24,231 bases of DNA. It comes from UPXZ01 sp047973025 (lineage in GTDB: Bacteria > Bacteroidota > Bacteroidia > Bacteroidales > Paludibacteraceae). How positions within the stretch are numbered: the stretch's first letter is position 1; the number at the start of each line of letters is the position of its first letter. Shown here piece after piece: positions 1 through 6,832 of the stretch. The notes beneath the pieces were generated by a model, which did not search any database, had not been told where the DNA came from, and saw only the letters and a program-made list of their open reading frames with translations. The translations under genes were made by a program, and so were the position numbers. The stretch lies in NCBI GenBank assembly GCA_047973025.1, contig JBKEBE010000077.1:1-24231 (forward strand), written 5' to 3'.

Positions 1-143
1 GAGCTGTTCCGCTTTATTTCACGGCTGATAGTTGATTCACTCGTCCCTACTATACGGGCAATTTCTTTTTGTCTTGTCCCTGTTTGAAGCAACGCGGATA
101 TTTGGTATCTTTGCTCGCGGGTTAAATGTTTCTTCTTTTTCAT
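1..143 (-). CDS. IS30-family transposase, N-terminal part (cut by the window edge)
   Basis: Reading the minus strand from the ATG at 143 gives 47 complete codons that begin MKKKKHLTREQRYQISALL and continue through KEIARIVGTSESTISREIKR. This is the helix-turn-helix (HTH_38 type) that opens IS30-family transposases and binds the element's terminal inverted repeats. The catalytic DDE domain lies outside the window, so I cannot tell whether the gene is intact. The start is chosen because the basic KKKK run and the HTH begin there, as is usual in this family. The element's end should lie between about 144 and 210, but its terminal repeat cannot be identified without the other end. Family assignment is fairly sure; completeness is unknown. 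Confidence 0.82.
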   Translation of the reverse strand, partial: MKKKKHLTREQRYQISALLQTGTRQKEIARIVGTSESTISREIKRNS

Positions 144-158
144 AACAATCTAAAGGTA

Positions 159-209
159 GGAAAAATTTTTCCAAAGTTCTCTCAGTGGGCATGCCCACTG
201 AGAGAACTT
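159..209. repeat. Two adjacent perfect palindromes (14 bp and 36 bp) between the IS30 gene and uvrA
   Basis: Positions 159-172 form the palindrome GGAAAAATTTTTCC. Positions 174-209 form a perfect 36-bp palindrome whose centre is GTGGGCATGCCCAC (185-198) and whose outer arms are AAGTTCTCTCA and its complement. I checked it base by base; it breaks at 173/210. As RNA the long one would be a 16-bp stem with a CAUG loop, followed on the plus strand by CTTCTTTTT. It lies in the divergent gap between the IS30 gene (minus) and uvrA (plus), so no visible gene needs a terminator there. Likely roles are an IS-end structure, a palindromic IS30 target site, or a transcription insulator. Confidence 0.9.
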
Positions 210-332
210 CTTTTTCCTCCTAAAAATTGCATTTACTAATTGAACTTACGTGATTATTATTTCACTTGAAAAAGCCTTAGGATGACGGTGGTTTAAAGAT
301 TTGAAATCCGGTTATTTCTTTTATGGCGTTCC

Positions 333-363
333 ATTGCCTAAAAAACTGAAATGATTACCTTTG
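333..363 (+). promoter_or_regulatory. Predicted uvrA promoter (Bacteroidetes type)
   Basis: A -7 box TACCTTTG (356-363) matches the TAnnTTTG consensus exactly. ATTG at 333-336 gives the -33 element with a 19-base spacer. Transcription should begin near 369-370. This excludes the upstream in-frame TTG at 361 as start codon and points to the ATG at 397, leaving a leader of about 27 bases. The -7 region is nearly identical to those before the porin operon and ppdK. Confidence 0.7.
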
Positions 364-396
364 CAGATTGGTTTTTATCGAATTATCCCCATTCTT

Positions 397-3201
397 ATGG
401 CAAAACAAGGAAACATCATTATAAAAGGAGCCAAGGTACATAACCTGAAAAATATTGATTTAGAAATTCCCCGCAACAAATTAGTCGTTATTACCGGACT
501 ATCCGGCTCGGGAAAATCATCACTGGCTTTCGACACACTTTACGCGGAAGGTCAAAGACGCTACGTTGAAAGTCTTTCATCCTATGCCCGCCAGTTTCTC
601 GGCAGAATGGCAAAGCCGGAAGTTGACTTTATCAAAGGAATCCCACCCGCAATCGCCATTGAACAAAAAGTAAATTCCAGAAATCCGCGTTCAACGGTCG
701 GAACTTCTACCGAGACGTATGAATACATAAAATTGCTGTTTGCCCGGATTGGGAAAACGTACTCGCCTATTTCCGGCGAAGAAGTAAAAAAACACGAAGT
801 CGAAGATGTTGTAAACGCCACGTTTATCTTTTCGGATGGGACACGAATACTGGTTTTGGCACCGGTCATATCCATAGAGGGTGTTTCCCTCGAAGATCGC
901 TTGAACTTATACCTGCAAAACGGATACAGCCGAATAATGGTGAATGACGAAGTGGTAAGGATTGATGAGCTGTTGAGCGATGCAAGCAGGCTGAAAAAGT
1001 CGGCACAGCATTTTTTGCTGATCGACCGATTAACCGTCGATAGGACTTCTTCCGGTATCAGCCGGTTGACCGATTCGGTCGAAACAGCCTTTTTGGAAGG
1101 TAAAGACACCTGTTATTTGCAGATTTTGGCGGATGATGGCAGTAAGCTGCTTCAATTCTCAAAAACGTTTGAAGCCGATGGTATTCAATTTGAAATTCCA
1201 AATGAACACATGTTCAGCTTTAATAATCCGCTTGGCGCCTGTCCGACTTGCGAAGGATTTGGCAAGGTTATCGGAATAGATGAAGATTTAGTCGTACCCA
1301 ACAAGTCGTTGTCCATCTACGAAGACGCCATTGTCTGCTGGAAGGGAGAAGTGATGAGCGAATGGAAAAAAGAGTTGGTTCGCTCCGCCGAAAAATTCGA
1401 TTTTCCGATTCACAAGCCTTTTGCAGAGTTGACCGACGAACAGCGTGAACTGCTTTGGTCGGGGAATCAATATTTTCAGGGGTTAAATGCTTTTTTTGAT
1501 TTTCTAAAATCCAATCAGTATAAAATTCAATACCGGGTCATGCTCGCACGCTATCGCGGAAAGACGACTTGTCCGGATTGCAAAGGGACGCGCCTGAAGA
1601 AGGAAGCCGGATACGTGAAGGTCGCCGGAAAATCAATTACGGAATTGGTTCAAATGCCAATATCCAAACTAATCGATTTTTTTGACACCATCGAATTGGA
1701 TGAACAGGATCATCAAGCGTCCAAACGTTTACTGATTGAAATAAAAAACAGGATTCGGTTTTTGAGCGATGTCGGGCTAAACTACTTGACACTGAATCGG
1801 TTATCAAATTCTCTCTCCGGGGGTGAAAGTCAGCGGATTAATCTCGCGACTTCGTTAGGGAGTAGCTTGGTCGGCTCGTTGTATATTTTAGATGAACCTT
1901 CCATCGGACTCCATTCGCGTGATACGCATCAATTAATCAACGTGCTGTATCAGCTACGGGATTTGGGAAATACGGTTGTGGTGGTGGAACACGATGAAGA
2001 AATCATGCGAGCGTCGGATTACATCGTCGATATTGGACCCGGCGCGGGAACGTCAGGGGGGAGTATTACTTTTGAAGGAGATATACATGCTGTTTCTGAA
2101 ACAAATGAAAAAGAATTTAATAATTCGTTTACCCTGAAATACCTTTTGAAAAAAGAAGTAATTGAACTCCCTTCGCAAAGAAGAAAATGGAACAACTATA
2201 TCGAAATACTGGGTGCGCGTGAAAATAATCTGAAAGGAATTGATGTCAAGTTTCCGTTGAACGTGATGACAGTTGTAACAGGTGTAAGCGGTTCCGGAAA
2301 ATCTTCGTTAGTAAAAAATGTGCTATATGCCGCGTTGAAAAAATATTACGGTGGTGTTGCGGATAAAACAGGGCAATTTGGCTCACTCAAAGGGAGCATG
2401 CACTTGGCTAAAGATATTGAATTTGTCGATCAAAATCCCATCGGGCGTTCAACGCGCTCCAATCCGGTAACCTACATCAAAGCCTATGACGAAATCCGCA
2501 AACTCTTTGCCGATTGCCAGCTTTCCAAGCAAATGAATTACACTCCGGCTTTTTTCTCCTTTAACACCCCAGGCGGACGATGCGAAGAATGTCAAGGCGA
2601 AGGAACGGTAACGGTCGAAATGCAGTTTATGGCTGACTTGGTACTTGTGTGCGAACATTGTCAAGGCAAGCGGTTTAAATCCGACATTCTGGAAGTAGAA
2701 TACCGGGGTAAAAATATTTTTGATGTACTTGATATGACTGTCAATCAGGCGGTAGATTTTTTCTCGCAAGGAAAAGGAAACACCGAGAAACGAATCGTAA
2801 AACGCTTGAAACCGCTTCAAGATGTCGGGATTGGGTATGTAAAACTGGGGCAATCATCCAGCACGCTTTCCGGTGGCGAGAGTCAACGCGTGAAGTTGGC
2901 GTCTTTTTTGGCAAATGAAAAGTCCGACCCAACGATTTTTGTATTTGACGAGCCTACGACCGGTCTCCATTTTCACGACATCAAGACCTTACTTAAAGCC
3001 TTTGACGCATTGATTGAAAAAGGACATACCTTAATAATCATCGAGCACAATATGGAAGTGATAAAATGCGCCGACCACATCATCGACATCGGACCGGAAG
3101 GGGGCGAAAATGGCGGAAATCTTGTTTTCGAAGGCATACCGGAAGCACTGTCGAATTGCGATTCATCCTACACGGGGCATTTCCTGAAAGCGAAAATGTA
3201 G
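397..3201 (+). CDS. uvrA: UvrA, excinuclease ABC subunit A (DNA damage recognition ATPase)
   Basis: UvrA with UvrB scans DNA for bulky lesions, loads UvrB and leaves before UvrC cuts. The 934-residue protein (from ATG 397) has the duplicated ABC layout. Walker A GLSGSGKS is at 34-41 and GVSGSGKS at 629-636. ABC signatures LSGGESQR lie at 473-480 and 824-831, followed by Walker B LDEPSIGLH and FDEPTTGLH. Zinc-binding cysteine pairs are CPTC (282-285) with CPDC (392-395) and CEEC (729-732) with CEHC (752-755). The length is normal. The ATG is preferred over an in-frame TTG at 361, which lies inside the predicted promoter. The gene stands alone and ends before a bidirectional terminator. Bacteroidales often carry more than one UvrA paralogue; which copy this is cannot be told here. 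Confidence 0.96.
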   Translation: MAKQGNIIIKGAKVHNLKNIDLEIPRNKLVVITGLSGSGKSSLAFDTLYAEGQRRYVESLSSYARQFLGRMAKPEVDFIKGIPPAIAIEQKVNSRNPRSTVGTSTETYEYIKLLFARIGKTYSPISGEEVKKHEVEDVVNATFIFSDGTRILVLAPVISIEGVSLEDRLNLYLQNGYSRIMVNDEVVRIDELLSDASRLKKSAQHFLLIDRLTVDRTSSGISRLTDSVETAFLEGKDTCYLQILADDGSKLLQFSKTFEADGIQFEIPNEHMFSFNNPLGACPTCEGFGKVIGIDEDLVVPNKSLSIYEDAIVCWKGEVMSEWKKELVRSAEKFDFPIHKPFAELTDEQRELLWSGNQYFQGLNAFFDFLKSNQYKIQYRVMLARYRGKTTCPDCKGTRLKKEAGYVKVAGKSITELVQMPISKLIDFFDTIELDEQDHQASKRLLIEIKNRIRFLSDVGLNYLTLNRLSNSLSGGESQRINLATSLGSSLVGSLYILDEPSIGLHSRDTHQLINVLYQLRDLGNTVVVVEHDEEIMRASDYIVDIGPGAGTSGGSITFEGDIHAVSETNEKEFNNSFTLKYLLKKEVIELPSQRRKWNNYIEILGARENNLKGIDVKFPLNVMTVVTGVSGSGKSSLVKNVLYAALKKYYGGVADKTGQFGSLKGSMHLAKDIEFVDQNPIGRSTRSNPVTYIKAYDEIRKLFADCQLSKQMNYTPAFFSFNTPGGRCEECQGEGTVTVEMQFMADLVLVCEHCQGKRFKSDILEVEYRGKNIFDVLDMTVNQAVDFFSQGKGNTEKRIVKRLKPLQDVGIGYVKLGQSSSTLSGGESQRVKLASFLANEKSDPTIFVFDEPTTGLHFHDIKTLLKAFDALIEKGHTLIIIEHNMEVIKCADHIIDIGPEGGENGGNLVFEGIPEALSNCDSSYTGHFLKAKM

Positions 3202-3279
3202 AAAAGTATCAATGTGGGATTGCATCGGCAATACAGAGAATATTATAGCTTAAATAAATCCGATGTTCGCTACAAGAAA

Positions 3280-3321
3280 AAAAAACTCTTTACACGCTAC
3301 AAGCTGTGCAAAGAGTTTTTT
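3280..3321. terminator. Bidirectional intrinsic terminator between uvrA and amtB
   Basis: AAAAAACTCTTT (3280-3291) pairs perfectly with AAAGAGTTTTTT (3310-3321) around an 18-base loop. The T run serves the plus strand (uvrA), and the A run on the left arm becomes a T run for the minus strand (amtB). It sits between the two convergent stop codons. Confidence 0.85.
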
Positions 3322-3357
3322 ATTCAGGTTCAGGGGTACACACATTGTGCCTGTCTC

Positions 3358-4716
3358 TTAGTCGAAACTCGTATAAGCCGTTTCTCGGTGCAACGTTTCA
3401 TCCAACCCTACCGCTTCTTGCTTGTCGGTAGCGCGTATCCCTACCAATTTGTCGGTAATTTTGAATAAAATGAATGTTCCGACCCCGGAGAAAATCAGCG
3501 TAATAATCGTTGCGAGGAGTTGTATCCACAATTGGTAAAAGTTTCCATAGAGTGCTCCGCTGATTCCTTCTTGAATGAACGGTGTTGCGAATACGCCGGT
3601 CAGAATCGCTCCCAAGATTCCTCCAATCCCGTGAATGCCGAAAGCGTCCAACGAATCATCGTATCCCAATTTAGGTTTTACGTAGGCTACCATAATGAAA
3701 CATACAACAGTTACGATCACACCTATGGCTATCGCACCACCGACACTCACAAAGCCGGCGGCAGGCGTAATAGCTACCAGTCCGCCTACCGCACCGGTCG
3801 AAACGCCTACTACGGTTGGTTTTTTGTCAATTATCCACTCCAGTATAGCCCAAGTAAGCGCCGCAGTAGCGGCTGTCAAGTTTGTTACCATCAGCGCGTT
3901 GCCGGCAAGTCCGTCTGCCGCCAATCCGCTTCCCGCGTTAAAACCAAACCAGCCCACCCACAACATGGCTGCTCCTATAGCAACGTAGGTAATGTTGTGT
4001 GGGGGGAGCGCGTGTCCTTTGTAGTCGCGACGTTTGCCCATTAAAAGTGCCATTACGATGGCGGCAATCCCCGCATTTACGTGTACCACAGTACCACCTG
4101 CGTAATCGAGCGCTCCCAGAGCCAATAACCAACCGTCTCCTGACCACACCCAGTGAGCCACAGGGTTATAAATTAAAACAGCCCATAAAACGGAAAATAA
4201 CAGAAATCCTTTGAAATTGATACGCTCGGCAAATGCGCCGATAATGAGGGCCGGTGTAATTACGGCAAACATTCCTTGAAACATGACAAAAACCAAGTGC
4301 GGGATTGTACCAATATCACTACCATCGGCAGCTATTTGTGAGTGTGATATAAAATACGGGCTTAAGTCCGTCTGTTTTATGCCCTTTAGGAAAGCCCAAT
4401 CGAACCCACCAATAAACGGCTCGAGCCAATCAATGGAATTACTCCCGAAAGCATTGCTATAGCCTATCGCTACCCACTCAATGCTGATAACGGCTACAAT
4501 TACAAAAACCTGCATAAAAATGCTCAATACATTTTTTCGCCTAACCAACCCTCCGTAAAATAAAGCTAACCCCGGTATCGACATAAAAAGGACCAAAACC
4601 GTAGCTACCAGCATCCAAGCGGTATCTCCCGAGTTTATTGTGGCCGAGGCAGTTTGTGCCGATAAAAAAGCAGTAGATAAGAGTATGGCTGTAAGTGCTA
4701 AAATGTATTTTTTCAT
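3358..4716 (-). CDS. amtB: Ammonium transporter, Amt/MEP/Rh family
   Basis: Inner-membrane ammonium channel of 452 residues. It starts with a cleavable-looking signal peptide (about 1-24, with AQTASA near the cleavage point), as in other AmtB proteins, followed by about eleven hydrophobic helices. The conserved pore histidines appear as VVHVNAG (H212) and IHGIGG (H362). The family segments FYGGLVRRKN (53-62), FQGMFAVITPALIIGAFAER (146-165) and the C-terminal GLDETLHRETAY (437-448) are all present. It is the last gene of a three-gene minus-strand operon, 59 bp after the P-II gene. This arrangement usually means P-II binds the cytoplasmic face of the trimer and blocks the channel when nitrogen is sufficient. 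The function is clear; the symbol follows the family. Confidence 0.95.
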   Translation of the reverse strand: MKKYILALTAILLSTAFLSAQTASATINSGDTAWMLVATVLVLFMSIPGLALFYGGLVRRKNVLSIFMQVFVIVAVISIEWVAIGYSNAFGSNSIDWLEPFIGGFDWAFLKGIKQTDLSPYFISHSQIAADGSDIGTIPHLVFVMFQGMFAVITPALIIGAFAERINFKGFLLFSVLWAVLIYNPVAHWVWSGDGWLLALGALDYAGGTVVHVNAGIAAIVMALLMGKRRDYKGHALPPHNITYVAIGAAMLWVGWFGFNAGSGLAADGLAGNALMVTNLTAATAALTWAILEWIIDKKPTVVGVSTGAVGGLVAITPAAGFVSVGGAIAIGVIVTVVCFIMVAYVKPKLGYDDSLDAFGIHGIGGILGAILTGVFATPFIQEGISGALYGNFYQLWIQLLATIITLIFSGVGTFILFKITDKLVGIRATDKQEAVGLDETLHRETAYTSFD

Positions 4717-4775
4717 CTGAATATTTTTTAATGTAAATAAAGTTTGTTATTCTTTTCTTAGATAGGATAGTCAAT

Positions 4776-5126
4776 CTATAATTCCTTGTTATACAAAGCT
4801 TCCGGACCGGATTCTTTATTGCGGATGCGGTAGGTCTCGGCAATGTCATAGACAAATATTTTACCGTCTCCCATTTCTCCTGTCCAAGCAGAATCGAGAA
4901 TTGCTTTGATTGTTTTTTCTAGGTTAACATCTCTGACCACGATAGAAAGCATTCTTCGTTGGATGTATCTGGATTGGAATACTTGCCCTCTGACGACCTG
5001 ATTTTCGGTTGACTTGCCAAGCCCCGTAATGTCCCAGTAGGAGAACCAATCTATATCGGCATTGTACAAAGCTTCTTTTACGTCTTCAAACTTTGATCGA
5101 CGGATAATTGCTTCAATTTTTTTCAT
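4776..5126 (-). CDS. glnK: P-II family nitrogen regulator (GlnK-like)
   Basis: A 116-residue P-II trimer subunit, of normal length. It begins MKKIEAIIRRSKFEDVKEAL, and the B-loop TGEMGDGKIFV (82-92) binds nucleotide phosphates. The C-terminal C-loop has YRIRNKE. The T-loop (about 36-55) reads GLGKSTENQVVRGQVFQSRY. It is roughly one residue shorter than in E. coli GlnB and has F50/Q51 where uridylylated Tyr51 would be, so GlnD-type uridylylation at the classical site is unlikely. Its place directly before amtB is the classical glnK-amtB context, implying direct gating of the channel according to ATP/ADP and 2-oxoglutarate. The P-II identity is sure; the GlnK label rests on the neighbour. Confidence 0.93.
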   Translation of the reverse strand: MKKIEAIIRRSKFEDVKEALYNADIDWFSYWDITGLGKSTENQVVRGQVFQSRYIQRRMLSIVVRDVNLEKTIKAILDSAWTGEMGDGKIFVYDIAETYRIRNKESGPEALYNKEL

Positions 5127-5178
5127 TTTTTACTTTTTTATTACGATAATGATTCTTTTAGATTACTTGATACTTTTT

Positions 5179-5835
5179 TCAGAGTGAAATTCCTGCAACA
5201 ATAAAAAACTGTTCTTTCTCCGGATTTAAGATAGCACTGGCTGTCAATGGAATACTGAAAGAGTCGGTAATTTTAATTTCTTTCGTGGTACTAACACCCA
5301 CGTTTACCAAGCCGAATTCTCCGTCGGATGTGTGCCATCCATCTCCCGCACCGACGAAAATGTTGAATTTTTCAAAAGCGTATCCTACTTCAAAATATTT
5401 GTCTCCACCGGTGGACGCGACACCCCCGGCTTCGTTGAAAATATAGTTGGCGGCTAACGTAAGTCCTCCGACCGTGTAGCCCAAATTCGCTTCAAGCGCG
5501 TGTGCTCCCGTTTCTTTTGAATAATCGAAATAACGATAACCCAATGACGGGAAATAATAATCCGTCACTCCAAATGACAACCCAAAATCAAACATGTAAG
5601 ACACATACAAATCGCTTTCGAGATAGCCGTCAAATCCCGCCGATCCCCATGCTCCGACAGAGAAACCACCTACCGTAAAATCCAATGTGGGTTGGACGGA
5701 TACACCCGAAAGCTCGCTGCCACGCCATACGTACGAACTAATCAAGTCAGCACTTGCCGTAAACTCTTGTGCTTTGGTGCTATTGAATGTCAGTGCCAAA
5801 GCGACTAATGTCAAAAGAAATTTTGTTTTTTTCAT
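5179..5835 (-). CDS. TorF-like putative outer-membrane porin (TIGR02001/Gcw_chp type)
   Basis: A 218-residue protein with a signal peptide (MKKTKFLLTLVALALTFNST, cleaved near KAQ) and then alternating amphipathic strands. It starts EFTASADLISSYVWRGSELS and ends in the aromatic/hydrophobic strand FFIVAGISL, typical of outer-membrane beta-barrels. The motif SSYVWRG near the N-terminus is characteristic of the TorF/Gcw_chp porin family. The start is set at ATG 5835, where the signal peptide begins; a longer in-frame start at 5862 would put MLFIKSKKI before it and seems less likely. It is the first gene of the operon, 52 bp before the P-II gene, so a role in passing ammonium or small nitrogen compounds through the outer membrane is inferred. 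Substrate specificity is not visible. Confidence 0.8.
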   Translation of the reverse strand: MKKTKFLLTLVALALTFNSTKAQEFTASADLISSYVWRGSELSGVSVQPTLDFTVGGFSVGAWGSAGFDGYLESDLYVSYMFDFGLSFGVTDYYFPSLGYRYFDYSKETGAHALEANLGYTVGGLTLAANYIFNEAGGVASTGGDKYFEVGYAFEKFNIFVGAGDGWHTSDGEFGLVNVGVSTTKEIKITDSFSIPLTASAILNPEKEQFFIVAGISL

Positions 5836-5942
5836 AATTTTTTTTGATTTAATGAATAACAAAACAGTACATGATAACTAAATTATAAAACATAATGATT
5901 GTTTTATTGTTAAGATAATATCTTTATGTAGTTAGTTTTTTG

Positions 5943-5975
5943 CAAAGGTAATCATTTTGATTTTATATGTGCAAT
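5943..5975 (-). promoter_or_regulatory. Predicted promoter of the porin / P-II / amtB operon
   Basis: On the minus strand the -7 box TACCTTTG (5950 to 5943) matches TAnnTTTG exactly. ATTG (5975 to 5972) gives the -33 element with a 21-base spacer. Transcription would start near 5936, leaving a leader of about 100 bases before the porin start codon. Seventeen bases around the -7 box are identical to the uvrA promoter. Confidence 0.65.
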
Positions 5976-6133
5976 GAAAATATCAAATATTCTCTCAAAA
6001 CTGTAAAAATAGCTCAAAATGATTTGGAATATTTAACTTTTGTATTAAAAATGACATGAAATAAGGTTTTTCGCGTCTTTATGATTCTTTGAGTTGGCTG
6101 GATTTGTAAGCTGATTATTTCGTTGGCGACTAT

Positions 6134-6158
6134 GTTATTAACCAGGCGGGTTAATAAC
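6134..6158 (+). terminator. Terminator-like hairpin with no gene upstream
   Basis: GTTATTAACC (6134-6143) and GGTTAATAAC (6149-6158) pair perfectly over 10 bp with a 5-base loop AGGCG. They are followed by GACATTTTTT, a T run at 6163-6168. Only the plus-strand reading has the T run, yet no plus-strand gene precedes it after the convergent uvrA end. It could end a small RNA or antisense transcript, or be a protein-binding dyad. Confidence 0.5.
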
Positions 6159-6630
6159 GACATTTTTTACGTGTCAAAGTATTCATAAACAGCTATTTGT
6201 GTAGAATAATATCACGTTATATTAGTGTCGGGTTAATATATTGATCATGTAAGCATGTCGAAAAAGATTAGATCAAAAAGCGACCATTTTTAAAAAGTTG
6301 AAAACGACTCGTCCGGTGCAGTCGTCTGTCAATCCATTTTACCTATAAATACACAAGTGTAGAAAAATCCGATATGAATTCATTTACAACAAAATCCGCC
6401 ATTTCATCTCCGATACTACTTGCTTGACAAAAACATTGTTGTTCATTCCTTTGTATGCCAAAGTTATTTCACAGGACTACTCATCCTATTAAAAATATTC
6501 ATTATGAACATTCCGAGCAACGTTTACATTAATTTTGTCTTTTTAATTTTATAATCAATCAGCAATTTGATACCTATCTTTCAAACGAACAGACAATATG
6601 CTCTTAAAGCATTGATGCTGTTTGTATTAT

Positions 6631-6661
6631 TTTCATATCTCAACAAAAAAAATTACCTTTG
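6631..6661 (+). promoter_or_regulatory. Predicted ppdK promoter
   Basis: TACCTTTG (6654-6661) is an exact -7 match. The -33 position, TTTC at 6631-6634 with a 19-base spacer, differs from TTTG by one base. The implied start near 6667 leaves a leader of about 165 bases before the ppdK ATG, long enough for leader-based control. Confidence 0.55.
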
Positions 6662-6832
6662 CTGACATTTCTAAATATTGCCGAATTTGAACTTTAAACT
6701 ATCAGATTCGTTTAAAAATATTGATCGATCCCGACAGTTTTTTAATCGAAATAACAATATTGTAGAAACAACACAATTCGATTCTCGTCTAACAAAAAAA
6801 TTTTATCAACAAACTAAAACATACTATTATTT

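Larger units (their letters stand above)
5976..6832. other. Long gene-free region upstream of ppdK
   Basis: AT-rich, with no open reading frame of convincing length or family on either strand. It holds a terminator-like hairpin (6134-6158), a short inverted repeat ACGACT/AGTCGT near 6304-6325, a second-best promoter match (TTG 6424-6426, 19 bases, TTCCTTTG 6446-6453) and the predicted ppdK promoter near 6631-6661. The largest tiny plus-strand frame noted is 25 codons (6455-6532), with no recognisable product. Confidence 0.6.

Noticed and set aside
361..396. Longer uvrA start at TTG 361 (12 extra residues)
   Set aside because: The TTG is part of the predicted -7 box TACCTTTG; the family N-terminus begins at ATG 397.
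582..1109. 175-codon minus-strand open frame inside uvrA
   Set aside because: It lies opposite a conserved UvrA region, has low-complexity Ser/Thr-rich sequence and no recognisable family.
3520..4044. 174-codon plus-strand open frame opposite amtB
   Set aside because: It is antisense to conserved transporter helices, with no promoter or recognisable product.
6455..6532. 25-codon plus-strand frame after the orphan promoter-like site
   Set aside because: Its ATG lies upstream of or at the expected transcription start, and it has no leader or family resemblance.
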